Notes: a model not told the origin generated them from the letters alone. Numbered from the stretch's first letter, positions 33,201 to 47,166 are shown. The stretch is 64,000 bases of DNA from Ricordea florida (GCA_949710005.1 OX453279.1:14769256-14833255), one strand, 5' to 3'. Numbers and translations are program-made.

Positions 33201-36200
33201 GAGGGAAGAACTAAACAGGTAGACCCATGCTTAGCCTGTTTTGAGCATGGTTGGAACACTTCAAGACTACTGAGCTCTTGCCGTCTTATAACCACATGAG
33301 ATCCAACCAGGCTAAATTCACGTCTGAAATTGCCAGGAAGAAAACCATCGGAGAAACATCCATGGATATCTTCGAAGCAGAAGTGGTTAAAACCAGAGTG
33401 AGTCCATCCATAGGGCGAAAAATCATCAGAATAGGCTAGAAATATAAAATAAATCAAGAGAACGTGAACGACACCGGCAGCCATCTTGGCGCGCATAACA
33501 TTTCTCTTATATGATATAATCAGAGTTTTTGTATAGATGCTTTTCAGCAACGGCTGATTTTGTATGGCAACCCAGTTTTCCATTAAAATTTTCTTTAGGC
33601 CATGCACTGCTGGGTGATATGTCGTGACAAATAGCAGAAGTCTCTTTTGAGTCTTTTTTCTTTGTTGGAGTGCCAACCTTCTGTCTTCGAAGCAGACTCC
33701 TGTTAGGGACCTCTCAATGAAGTTATTAGGGTATCCTCGCGTTTTGAGGCGTAGTTTGAAGTTTGAGAGGCACTCTTCAAATGTAGTCTGTGAAACCTCG
33801 TTTTACACTTGGAGGGTGACATGAGGTGAAATGCGTGTATTGGAAGGTTTCTGTTGGCTTGTAGTGGGTCCTGATAACCAGGATAGAGTCAGTTTGAAAT
33901 CTATTCCCTTTGTATACTATTGTGTCGAGGAAAGTGATTTCCATCTCTGAAATCTCAGCTGTGAATTTGATCAAAGGGTGGAACTGGTTAGCTTGTTCAA
34001 TGAATAAATCAATGTCTTGCTTGTCTTGGTCCCAAAAGGAGATAACGTCATCAATGTGACGTTTCCATTCTATTGGCTTGAGTTTGCTCTGGCGAATGAG
34101 TTCTGTTTCACTTTCTGCCATGAAGATGTTTGTAAATGCAACTGCCATCTTAGTACCCATGGCAGTACCATGGGTTTGCAGATAGTTTTCGCCATTGAAT
34201 TGGAATGAGTTTTCCTTTAATATTAAAACAAGCATTTCACTAAGGTAGTTTGTCGGGATTGGAGGGTTGTTATTGTGAAATATGTCGTATGCCCAGCATA
34301 TTGGTCTCATTCCCTCCTCCTGTGGTATATTTGTATACAACCTTGTGACATCCATGGACACTAGGGTAGTGTCTTGGTGTATTTTAGTTCTTACCACAGA
34401 GTTAATAAAGTCTGTAGTATCCTTAATGTAGGATTTTTGCCTTTGAGCAATTGGCTGGAGCAGTCTATCCACAAATGATGACATTCTCTCGGTTGGGCCT
34501 TCACACCCGGATTCGGTCTCCTGACTGGTTTAGGCTTGTGGATTTTTCTTAGGGTATAGAAGATAGGTATTCTAGGCGGACTGGGAGTTTGTGAAAGCCA
34601 TTTAGCTGTCATGTCATCTATGTGGTTACCTTGGTGGAGCTGAGTGATAATTTGGTTCACTCTTTGTTGCTGGTCTTTCACCACAGGTTGTTTAAAGGCT
34701 TATAGTGCTCTCTGTTGTCGAGTTGCACTTGGGCCTCTTTTATTTTGTCTGTTTTATTCATGATGTCTGTTGTTGTGCCTTTATCTGCCTCTTTTAGGTT
34801 GAATGCCGAATTTTGTTTCAGTTCTACAATAGCTATAAATTCATTTCGTGACAGACTGTTCTCAGGCTTCCATGTTTTAATTTCGGTTCTTCCTTTAATT
34901 AATTTGATGTCACCAATGCCATTCTTCTTGATCAATTTAAAATAGATCTGCGATTTCCGGCTGTTGCTTGTTTTATGTTCTCGTAACGTGGAAAAACCTT
35001 GAAGCCAACATCTCCAGACTTGCAACTAACGTTGTAATGTTGTTATCTGTATATCTGCTTATCTTGCAACAGTTAGCTCAGTTGGTAGAGCACTGGACTA
35101 CCGTGCGGGAGGTCGCGGGTTCAAAACCCCGGCCGGACCAACACTCAGGGTCTTAAAAATAACTGAGGAAAAAGAGTGGCAAGAACAATGAGTGATGGTC
35201 ACGGTTTCTGTTGCTCCGCCGTGTTTGTAATTTTACTTCTGGCTCGTTGCTCGGATGACGGTTTAGACTACAGAAAGTCATGTCTAACTGCCTGGAGCAC
35301 AGCCCTGAGCATCAAGTCAATCGATAACATCGCGAACTCTCGAGAAAGTTCAGGATTTTATATCTGGTCTGCGTCGACTTGGTCTTTTGGAGGTTTGAAT
35401 ATTTCTGCGACAAACAATTGGTGCGATTTCGAGAAAAATGAGCTATTGTCTCCAAAATACACGAACAATTGGTGGGACTTCAACGATAATGAGCTATTAT
35501 CATCTTGGCATATCTGGGAAGACGCAATTTGGTATCCAGACACCTGTCACTTGTCCTATTGTGGCCTGGAATGTGTAGCAAGTTCGTTCTGCAAGATCAA
35601 ACGAAGTAAACGCCCGTGCTCTTATTATTCTAACTCTTCAGCTACATTCCATTGCTTATTAGAAGGCGATTTGGTGTTTAAACTGAATCCCGGCCCCACG
35701 AACTGTGACGATATTTCGAATTTTCAGTCTCATCATTCCAGTTCGCGCCATGTTCCTCTGTCTTCCCAGTCAAGAAATCCGTCAAACCTCATCACTGTCA
35801 ATCGATTGCCTTTCAATAAGTACTCAAACGAGCTGTTGTCTCTGTGTTTACTTAACTCGCGATCCGTCAGAAACAAGTCTGCGGCTATCTTTGATTACAT
35901 TTGCGAGTGCAAAGCTGATCTAATTGCTGTTACAGAGACTTGGCTTAATAGTCATGATGACGCAGTTCGAGCAGAACTTTGCCCTGATGGATATAAGCTA
36001 TTGGATCAAGCTCGCACTTGTCGTCAAGGAGGTGGTACCGCTCTATTGTTCAGGGACTCGTTGGCTGTTAAAAAAGTGGATGGGGGAACAAAAGTGTCGT
36101 TTGAGTTTTCAGAATGGACCGTCCAGGTTGCCTCTTCTCATGATCTTCGGGTGGTTATAATATATCGACCACAGTCGGACTCTGATGATCGAAGGATTCC

Positions 36201-39200
36201 TATGACTACGTTTTTTACTGAGTTCAGTGACTATCTAGAAACCATAGTTCTATGCAAGGAACAACTGGTGGTTGTTGGTGACTTCAATATCCATGTGGAC
36301 GTGCCAGATGATAGTGATTCTACAAAATTTTTAGAATTGTTGGAGTCTTTTAGTCTTCAACAGCATGTGATGGGCTCCACCCATATTCATGGTCACACCT
36401 TGGACTTGGTGATCACCCGCCAGTCTGATCAGATTGTTCGATCTACACCACGAATTGATCGCTATTTTTCTGATCACGCCTCGGTGTTGTGTCATCTTCA
36501 TTCTATCAAGCCTTCTTTCTCCACCAGGACACTTTCGTTCAGGAAACTAAAATCAGTTAACGTTGAAACCCTGAATGATGACCTGGCTAAGTCTGATTTA
36601 TGCAAAAATCCACCAGATGATCTTGACGAGCTTGTCCTTTCTTATAATAAAACCCTAACCGCTGTTTTGGACAAGCATGCTCCTGTAAAGACCCGAACCA
36701 TCGTTGTGAGGCCGCGAGTTCCATGGTACACTGATGAAATTAGACATGCTAAAAGAGAGCGTCGGAAGGCTGAGAGAAGATGGAGGTTGTCGAAACTTAA
36801 TTCCGACTTGGTCGCCTTCAAAATCAAGCGCAATGCTGTTAACAATCTTTTGAACAAAGCACGGCAGGCGTTTTATACTAACTTTATTGAGGAAAACAGC
36901 TTTGATCAACGTAAGTTATTCCGTGCTAGTAAGCGCTTGTTTAATCAGTCTCAGGACGACGGGCTACCTCCAAACTTGCATGCCCTGACTTTTGCTAACG
37001 ATCTGGGAAAATATTTTGTAACAAAGATTGATACCATCCGGAGACAAATTGATGCTGATATCGCAGATTTAGCGGTCCCCGTGGCGTCCAATACTGTTAA
37101 TAGTAATGCTATGGCAATTCCAACGTTATCTGCCTTCAAGACTTTGTCTGACAAAGATGTTAAATCACTAATTCTGAACTCGGCGTTGAAAACCTGCCCA
37201 CTTGACCCCATGCCCTCCCGCTTGGTCAGCAAATGTGACGCTCTACTTCCGGTCATCACTTCAATCGTAAATAAATCATTAGAAGCTGGACACTTTCCTG
37301 AGAGTTGGAAGGAAGCGCTAGTTTGCCCATTACTCAAGAAGCCTGGTCTCGATATTATATTTAAGAACTTCAGACCAGTTAGCAATTTGGCTTTCCTATC
37401 GAAGCTTACGGAGAAGGCAGTCTTTCATCAGATTCATGAACATATGGTTGACATGGGCTTATACCCAATTGCGCAATCGGCTTACAGGGAGAACCACAGC
37501 ACTGAAACTGCACTCCTGAAAGTCAAAAACGACATCCTCTTAAACATGAATAAGCAGCATGTGAATCTACTGGTGCTATTAGATCTTAGCGCCGCTTTCG
37601 ACACAGTTGACCATGATATCTTGCTGACGGCACTCAACAAGCGGAAACTTGGAGGCAGGGCGTTTGAGTGGTTCCGATCGTATCTATCAGGTCGCTGTCA
37701 GCGGATATCGGTTCGTGGGTGTCAGTCTGAGAGTTTCAGTTTGAACTGTGGTGTTCCTCAAGGCTCCTGTCTTGGACCGCTCTTGTTTACCATCTATACG
37801 AGCTCGCTACTAGATGCCATTCAAGATTATCTTCCATCTGTCCATTGCTACGCAGATGACACCCAACTTTACATCTCCTTTAGCCCTGCAGATGAAACGG
37901 GTCACTCGGATGCTATTGCTGCCATCGAGTTTTGTATTCAGGTCATCAGGAATTGGATGCATGATAATAAACTACTACTGAATGAGGATAAGACTGAGTT
38001 TCTTCTGATTGGCACAAAACAGCAGCTTGCCAAAGTAAACATCTCACACGTTACAGTCGGTAAAGCGAATATAGCTCCGCAATCTCCTGTTAAGAATCTT
38101 GGAGTATGGCTTGACTCAAACTTATCTATGGTGGATCATATCACTAAGACCAGTTCCGCAGCGTTTTATCATCTCTACAACATTAGAAGAATTAGAAGGT
38201 TTTTAACCAAAGATTGCACAGAAACACTGATACATGCTTTTATATCAAGCCGCCTTGACTACTGTAACAGTCTCCTATTTGGAGTTCCGGAACGACAACT
38301 TCAGAAATTACAGAGAGTTCAAAATGCAGCCGCGCGATTGATTTTTCAGGAGAGCAGATATTGCCACATCACACCTCTGCTCAAGTCATTGCACTGGCTG
38401 CCTGTTAGATATCGTATAGTTTTTAAAATTTTGTTGATTACTTTTAAAGCCGTACATGGTCTTGCTCCAGCCTACATAAGTGAACTTATTTCCGTTAGAG
38501 AATCTGCTGGAAGATATTACCTGCGTTCCAACAATGGTTTACGCCTTAATTATAGCTCATGTAAATCGCTCGCTACGCTTGGGGATCGCTCTTTTCATGT
38601 GGCCGCCCCTAAATTATGGAACGATCTTCCAAGTGAAATAAGAAGCAAGACATCAGTGCAAAGCTTCAAGAAAGCCATCAAGACCTTTTTATTTTCAAAA
38701 GCTTTCTAATTGTACATTGTTTTTATAGTTATATATATTTTATGCCTAACTTTTTTAGCTTGTGAATTTTTTAAATTATATTGTAATGCGCAATTGAAAA
38801 TTTTTAAATTGATAATTGCGCAATATAAGTTAAATATTTATTATTATTATTATTATTATGAGGAGAAAGTGCTGCCTTTGTAATGACATCTGTAAATGGT
38901 TAGACTTTCTAGTCTTCTCGGATAAGCACGATAAACCGCAGGCCCCGTCTCACAACTCTATCTGTAATGTGGGACGCAAAAGAACCCATGGCACTGTTCG
39001 AAAAGAGTAGGGCGTGTTCCCGGTGTCATGGTCTATTGGTTTGATTGTAATGCGCATATGATTATTAATATAGAATATGCGCAATATAAATGCAGAATAT
39101 TATTATTATTATTATTAGTTCGCTGTTTCACTTTACATATTTTTGTAGATGCGGGGTAGATGGTACGGGGATGATGATGAAGCAATCGGTCCTTTGTCTG

Positions 39201-39830
39201 AATGTCACTGATCAACACTAACTTTATTTTTACTTACCAGCAGAGGGAGATACTGTTACTTTTACTTTTGATACTTTATTTATTCATTTTTGACCGGCAC
39301 TGCGAGCACAGATTAATTTTAATTAAAAAACACGGCTAATAGCCGTGTTTCTGATCCTGGTTTTATATGGAACCTTCTTTCAGGAGGAAGGTTGCTAACA
39401 TTTCGCTCGTTGTTTTTTGTGAGTTGATCAAGCGTTTGACCTGAACATAACTTCCCAAACTCCTTGGAGTGAACCGCATGTTAAGAGATTACATCATCCT
39501 GCAAGTAATGACTGTCTCTGATTTCACTTTTGTCTTTGAGTGAAATGAATGAATTCTGTTGAATGAATTTTAACTAAATCGATAAAATATTAGGCTCACT
39601 AAACCTAGCTGATACAATGATTTTGGGATGAACCATAATACCTTAGAGTGGGAGAAGGGTTTTATAATGTTTATGTATTATTTTAATAATAAAAATAAAA
39701 ATAATTGTAAGTCAACTTAGACCATAATTAATAACAACTACTATAATATATTTATATTATCATTAGTTTTCTATTAATAATATTAATATGAATTATCATT
39801 ATTAATTGTTAATTATTAATATTACTGACA

Positions 39831-39865
<35 letters not shown>

Positions 39866-42800
39866 TTTTGAAAGGGTAGATCAGTTTGAAGTCTGGGGCA
39901 TTTTATTCGAATTGTTTGGAAGGTCTACAAAATGCCTTTGCATGAAGAAAACCTAAAGAACAGTTCGAGAGCAAAGAAAACAATTATTTTTTTAGTATCA
40001 CACGGTAGCCGGCGTGGCACATTTTTGCTAATGCATCAGTCAATACCAGCAGTGCCCATCCCCCCCGGGCATTAGCATTTTTTTAAAAAAAGTGGGAAAA
40101 TTCCCCGGGGTGGGGACACATAAGCTGTCTAAATGCCCCGGGGCGGGAACGAAGAATGAGGGCAAATGTCCTGCCCCCGGGATCATCGCCTTCCAACACC
40201 TCTGCAGTTTTTTATTAATCAGTGAATAAAATGTTCAGCTGTTCAGTATGTTAATGCAGTGGTAAGACTTCTAGGACAACAGTACGTGTTAGTTGCTTCT
40301 GATTATATTTATTCCTTCATATTTTGTTTTTAACATTAAATATTTTGTTGTATAAAAACCATTTGTTTTGAATATTTCGACTAGAAGAACGACAATCCCG
40401 TTAACAATGTTTACAACAATAAAACAAGTATCGTTGTTTTAGAAATCTCACAACTTTAATATTTTATTTCAATACTTGATTATAAACAGTTTGTTGAATC
40501 AATAACCAAAAAATTTCAACCTAGATTATTTAGTTCAACAGTGTCAAAAGCACATAACAAAGCTGGACCCTTCCATCCCTTACATCGGCAAGTTTTTCTA
40601 GTCCCTGACGGACAAGCCATTGCTCCACAAACGCCTCGTCTTTTTCGCTGAACTCATCCATGGCACTTTCAAAAACACGTGTGTCAAATGCCCGGGGGGC
40701 CGCGGGGTACGCAATGCCCATAAAATTGGGAATGTCTCACCCCCGGGACTGACAACGTAAGCAAATGCCCCGCAGTTGCCCGGGGGGGATGGGCACTGCT
40801 GGAATTGACTAATGCATAAGAGAATGCTAAGATAAATTTTGTTACAGGAAGCCGGACTCCGTGGGAGGGTACTCCCATATTTGGGCTATATAGGTATGTG
40901 CCATGAGATAGGGTTTGGTTTTTGAGGTTCTCGATCCTTTAATAGGGGATCATTTTTGCCCATGCTGGCATAGTGTTCCCTGTGTGATCCTTAGATTGGG
41001 TGCCTAAATTGTACCAGCTAAAATAACAGTGCGTAAATACCCAGTTAAGCGGAAAACAAATAATCTGTTAAAATTTATACAGTATTAGCAAAGCGATTTT
41101 ATAAAGCTTGTGTTTTTCCGTGGCGGTTATTAAAGTAGGCTTAGTCTTCTATACTTTGCTTGATGCTAACTTCCAGTAATCTTACAGAAACGAAACAAAG
41201 TTGACCCGTTCAAGCTATTTTAGTTTTAGTTTTTCTCTTGCATAGGGTGTCATTTTTCGGGTTTCAATTTTCGTTTGCTTCATCCTTAGATAGGGTCAGG
41301 GTTTAAGACCCTTCGCGGTACACACCTATCCGAAATTTATGGGAGTACCCCCCGGGCTTTGAACTCAAGCAAGAAGCACTATGACAAGCTTCGGTTGCAA
41401 AATAAAATTGCTAATGACCATGTAAAATGTGTGACGGGGTGTCGTAGTATGTCTCATTTCAGGCATGACGGGTTTTGATTAGCTCTCCGTAACGAAAGCG
41501 GGAAATAGAGAATGGCTTTTGTACATACTGAATGTGAGAATGTGTTGGGGAGAGAAATTTTCAATTCAATCGCTGGGGAGGATTTTATGGTAACAGGAAA
41601 GCCTTAACTCAAATCACCCGACAGAGAATACTCGACCTTCACCACAGAGGGAAATATAGCGGACTATGTCTGTGTTTATAGCTTTGGTTTTGACAACATA
41701 GTCGTCATGCAATATGGACAGAATAATACGTCTTTACCGCATCCACGGAAAACTGCCGCGCGGGTCAAGCTATCAGTAAATATAACCTGTGAATAAAATA
41801 TTTCTGTTGCGTTGAGCACGACAGTTGATTCAAAGTGCTTACAAGTATTCATAGACCTTCTAAAACCGGTTTTCCAAAAAATTCGATAATGTCAGAAAAA
41901 TGTCAAAATAACACCCGAGCCTTCAAACTGTTCTAACCCCTCTTTGGCCGCTTCCAAAAGAATGCAGAAAAAATGTCTGAAAAAAGGCTTTCGCGTTCAC
42001 AGTTCGAGTGTCCTCACTGTAAATACGTCAAGAAACCTGGTATAATTCATTTTAAATATCTGCAAAGTACTATCCAAAAATGTTTGTTCCCCTTTAAGTC
42101 TCGGAGAAGTGAGTTTTAAACACCAAACGCTTGTTTTTAAATACAGAGAAACGTCTTATTGTCGTTAATTATATGTAGCACGGTGAAAGTGGAAAATGTC
42201 AAATTGTTCTTGAAAAGTCACCCTCGTTCGTCTGTATTAGCCATTATTATTTTTGTGGCCTGCTTCGTTTCGTAGCTGTCGATTTTTTAATGTTCCATTC
42301 CCAATGATTTAACATGGTATCCTGTATGTAGGAGAAAAAACGCTATCAATTTCAAGAATAATTTCAACTTCAATATAAAGAAGTGTCAGCATCGACTGAG
42401 CGAATTATCTCAATACAATGCCTACAAGCACAAAGTCACTTAACAGATTCCGTTGTCAAAATCCCCCACATTTTCACATAATTCATGCCAAAACCACTAG
42501 ATCATTGAGAAAGGAACAGGGCGACGGATTTTGTAGGAATCACGTGACCTCTATCGTAGCACCCAAAAGTTTAAATTTATTACAAGATCCCCGACAATAC
42601 GCTATAAGTTTACTGTTGACCCAATTTGTTTCGTTTATAGAGTTGCGCCTCTACAGGAATGTAGAACTGGACATGTCACTGTTTTGTCCCGGTAAAAGCG
42701 ATTATTCTTGTCCACACTGGGATCATGTTGTGCATCTGACAGTTTGTTGTGATAAAGAAAGTGAACTGTGTGGAGAAGAACTGGGACGCTGGATCACACC

Positions 42801-45800
42801 ATACAGAAGGTGAGGTAACAAGCTGTTGGTTGAGCGAAATGATGTGCCACGCTGCTCGGTGTTCTGTTGTTTATGCTTGGTTTGACAAGTTATATCCTTA
42901 GGGTATTTATTTGGCTATAATGCTCCATTCAATTGAAACCAAGCCCCCCCACCTGACCCCCGGGACATAGCGGGGGAGTAACGGGGGTATGGCCTTGAAA
43001 AAACGTTATTGTAATAAATCATTTTCCCGGGGGGACGGGGCCAGTAATGCTTTTGCCGATTTGCCGGAAAATGGGAGCGGGGCTTGCAACGCCCGGCCCG
43101 ACAGAGAGGGTATGGGTCCGAGTATCAAAAATCACGCTTCCTTGTTACGTGAGTCGTTACGTGACAAGGTGGAGGAAACGTCTATGTGAAAGAGAAGATA
43201 AGCTACATCCTTTGCTATCTTCCTTATTTCAAAGCCATCACTAGGTTTTAATAGAACTCAGAAATAAATGTTTTGTTGCCTAATTCTGTGTATATGTAAA
43301 AGACTGGTCAACTATTATGGAAACCAAGTCTCTAAAAAAAATGTACAAACCGGGGTTCATGAGGGCGGGGATTGTACCAACATACTTTCCCCAATGGGCG
43401 GGGTAATTAACAAATGTAACACTTTAAAATTGTTTTATTCCCCGTTATGTCCCGGGGGTCGGGGGCCGTGGTTTCAATTGACTGGAGCGTAACTAAAGAG
43501 TTTTCTTCTCTGATGATGAATGCTGTAAGTGAAGTGTATTGTAGAATTAGAAATCATGTAACTCGACACTTCAAACTGTAATCTTATGATATAAGAATTG
43601 AAATGAATCGAACCAGAGCCTTACTGATCAGTAAAACTGTAGCATCTTAAATCAAAATGAACGGAACACCCTATGTGGGTATGTGTGTTATTTGATTGAT
43701 CTTTCTCATCATTCTTCCTCATTATTGCCTGCCTTGACAGACATCTTCTGATACAAGTGCCAACGTTAGAGATGTTCGCTTTTAACAGGTGTCCACTTCA
43801 GAGGGGTTTAATCGCAGTTTTGTTCAAAGAGAAACCTGATAAATTCGGTTGGGCCAAGCCATCAAAGCCTGGCTTATAAGAGAATTGGCTGTACATTCCT
43901 TTACAGCAGAATAAGCGAGAACGTCAGGCTACTATGTTTCTGTTACGTAGTGGAGGCCTTGAAAATGTGTCAACACGAGACTCTTCATTGTCTTTGAACT
44001 GTCAGAGAACTGAGAGGACCGACAACTATAACACACAAGATCAGTAGCAATCCAAACCCCTCGACCACTGTTTGCTAAGCTATTTGCATAGTTACAACAA
44101 TTCTTTATTAGATCGAAGAAATTCTAACATTACAAAGCTTTTGCCCGCAAATAGCAAGGGCTATTCGAGGCGGGCGAAAGAGGAAAAGACAATTTAAAAG
44201 TCACAATTAATACTCTGTACAGAACAAACCTAGAAGCAATCTAGTTTGTCGTGGGAGGCGGACCATAATGAATACTCGGAGTAACATACAATGTTATGAT
44301 TTTGAGAATCGTACTCGTGTATTAGAAATGTTTATGTAATGGTCTCCGTTTTTCAGGATTCCAAGGAGTTTATTCTTTAGTTCGCTTTTAAATTGATTTT
44401 TATTTAAAGTTTTGATAGAGAGTGGAGTGCTGTTCCAAATCAGGGCGCCTGAGATAGAGAAGGCTTTTTTCATATTTTCAGCTCTAGCTTGCTCAACATA
44501 ATAATTCTCGTTAGAAACAGATCTAGTCCAGTAACTATGGACACAAGACAGTTTCCTGAAGATATTCTTAACGTTACTAGGAGTAAGATTATTATGGACG
44601 TCGTACATTAATTGACTCATTTGCTCAAACAGCAAGAATGATATTGGCAACTGCTTTGTTTCTAAGAATAATGGGTCTGCATGAGCTCTTGCTCTCATTT
44701 GGAGAATGAGTAGCTCATGAAGGTGTGTTTCAGCAGCTTGATCCCAAGTGCAGATATCATAGTTCAGACAGGGTAGAATTAAAGAGTTTGACTAATGGTC
44801 GTGGTTGTGGGTACAAGTCATGGGGTCGTGGGTGTGAGTAATTAATAATAAGATTAGTAGTAATAAGGATTAATAATTATAATAATAATAATAATAATAT
44901 TTAGTGGGGGAATCCAACTCGCCAAAGGCGGTTTTCAGTGGAGCCCTCCTATGGTTTATAGTTCATTTTTAATAATATTAATAGTACTACTAATAATAAT
45001 TATTTTTATTATTGTAAAGAAAAAAGGATTTTTGCGTGATCCATAAAAGGCCCTTTTTGACATGGCTGTTATTTTTTTTTCGTGAAAAGTGATTAGATAT
45101 ACTATCCTTAAGCAGTGAATCGCCTTTTTTCATGGAAATTGAGACTTTTTTTTACGAAACGTGACTTGAACTGTCATTGTTTCTCTTCCTTTCAAAATAT
45201 TATCCAGTACGCGTTTCAGAACAAGACTACCTGAAGAAACATTACTGTGACTAAAATAATCATATTTCTGCGCCCAAGGTCTCTATTTGAATAGTATATT
45301 TTATCTTCGTTTAGTGAAATGGCTATTTCATTTTGGGTGAAACGTGATCTTAGACAGCGAGGTTTCAATCAAAATGAGATCAACAGGCCTTTTTATTCAC
45401 TAGTCTTGCCAAAAATTACGTACGGCCATTCTATCTATGGCTCATCACCTGCAGAACTTTGTACAGTACAACGGTCCCTAACCAGATGCTTTAAGAGAAA
45501 ATATTGCTCTTCACAGCTATGTATTTATAATTTGTTGGAGTAAAGTGGCAAGCAGAGTTTTCAAAAAGTTAGAAAGCTACGTAACCACCCACTAAGTGCG
45601 TTAATACCAACTATTAGAACTTCTTTATTTACTTATTTCAATAATTTTTCATATTAATTTATTTTATGATTTAGAAAACGACCTGGCTATTTAAATGGAC
45701 GAAGAGAAATTTTTAAATTGTAATCGGTCCTTTGTTTGATTTATTGTCACCAATGCCAGTCCTCGTGACCAATTAGTAAAGGCCTGCGACTTGCGGCTTT

Positions 45801-47125
45801 CGCTTGTACCGCACACTGGATACCAGTGGTTTTGTGCTCCTGCGCAACTATAATAATAATAATAATTTTATAATAACGGAAAATCCTTGGAGCCAGCATC
45901 TCCAGACTTGCAGCTAACGTGCTAACGTTACAACTTTGTTATCTATATATTGGCTTATCTTGGAACAGTTCATTGATGCTGGGTAGATGGTACGGGGATT
46001 TAAGATGAAGCAATCGGTTCTTTGTCTGAATGTCATGGTTTAACATAAGCTTTATTTCCCGGCAGGCAGAAGGAGATACGGTTTCACTTTTACTTTTGAT
46101 CACTTATTTATTTTTAACCGGCACTGCGAGCACGGGTAATACCTGTGTTTCTGATCTGGTTTTATATGGAAGCTTCTTTTATGTTCTGAAAACGTTGCTC
46201 TTTTAAGTGTAACACTTCACTCTTTTTAGTTTGATCTGAACAAAACTTCTCAGACTCTTTGGAACGACCCACAAATAATGGCTTTGTCTTTGGTTTCACT
46301 TTTCTTTTTTGGTGAAATAAGTGAATTCTGTTGATTTAATTTAACTAAATCAATGAAATATTAGTCTCACTAAACCAAGACGATACAATGATATTGGGAT
46401 GAACCATAATACTTTAGAGTGGGGTAAGGGTTGTATAATATTTATGTATTATTATGAGTACGATTACAGACCGAATTGGATGACACGAAGTTCTGTTACC
46501 AATTAATCACAACTCTAACAAAATGTGTGTTATATAAAGCTGTATAAAACACAAGAAATTCCAAGATTTGTTTTTGAGCTGGCAGTGAAAAAAGCCATTT
46601 AAACGCATGCGTGATGGCGCATACTGTCGAATTACCAAGGCATGACGTGTACTGTCCTATTAAGGCTGAAATCAGGGCAGTTGATAGCCAATCAGATTTG
46701 AGAATTTTGTTGTAGTTATGATTAATAACAAATACCGCTTCCAATATTAATTAGATTAGATTATATTATATCAGGAATCGGCGCCTTATTGTATTAAATT
46801 ACATTATTATTATGCGGGATGACGTAGTCAGCCAGCATATAAAATTCGGTAGCGCATTCCTTTCGTCATCTTGGGAGTCAAAAATTGCCTTGTTTTTTTA
46901 ACTTTCCCGTATCCTGAGCCCGTCCCGAAAAAATTGTGTGATTTTTATTGGCTGTAACTCTGAATCACGTGCAAGTCAGGTTGGATTGCACCATGGATAT
47001 CCATGATTGCACAATCAGCAAAAATACATACTGCGTCAGCAATTTTAAACCAACACATCCCGCGTAAACGCCTTCAGGCGTCTTCTTGTTCCTTTATTAA
47101 ATGTAACTTTTAGTAATATTATAAC

Positions 47126-47166
<41 letters not shown>

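Larger units (their letters stand above)
27735..33502 (-). mobile_element. CR1/L2-like LINE inserted in a PLE (itself interrupted)
   Basis: The 5' end at 33502 and 3' end at 27735 are flanked by a 7-bp duplication TCTCTTA (33503-33509, 27728-27734). The start codon lies 18 bases from the 5' end within CCAAGATGGC. The 3' end has a GCGCCAT/ATGGCGC hairpin and an (AAAT)n-type tail. Endonuclease and RT are present but are broken by a frameshift near 32610 and by the element at 29089-31079. Dead copy. Confidence 0.85.
27069..39865. mobile_element. Composite foldback unit with GAGTTTGACTAATGG termini
   Basis: The left end is GAGTTTGACTAATGG followed by GTCGTGG repeats. The right end (39841-39865) is the reverse complement, ending CCATTAGTCAAACTC. 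Inside lie inverted copies of a 460-bp segment (27150-27610 and 39140-39605), a minus-strand PLE, two LINEs, a SINE and a 2-kb inverted-repeat element. The same termini bound the unit at 44784-47219. I interpret it as a PLE with inverted terminal copies that was repeatedly invaded. No clear target duplication is visible. Confidence 0.65.
25764..42640. other. Intron 5 of the PNGase F-like gene (16.9 kb, transposon-filled)
   Basis: Donor GTCAGT and acceptor TTTCGTTTATAG join a phase-1 break (PAPE to ELRLYRN). The intron contains a MITE (26600-27062), a composite foldback unit (27069-39865) and two further inverted-repeat elements. The open frames at 26225-26963 have no recognisable domain and partly fall in the MITE. 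41354-42640 shows nothing assignable. Confidence 0.75.

Noticed and set aside
35071-35135. Functional tRNA gene
   Set aside because: A and B boxes are present, but the acceptor and anticodon stems do not fold properly and the sequence runs on into a SINE body.
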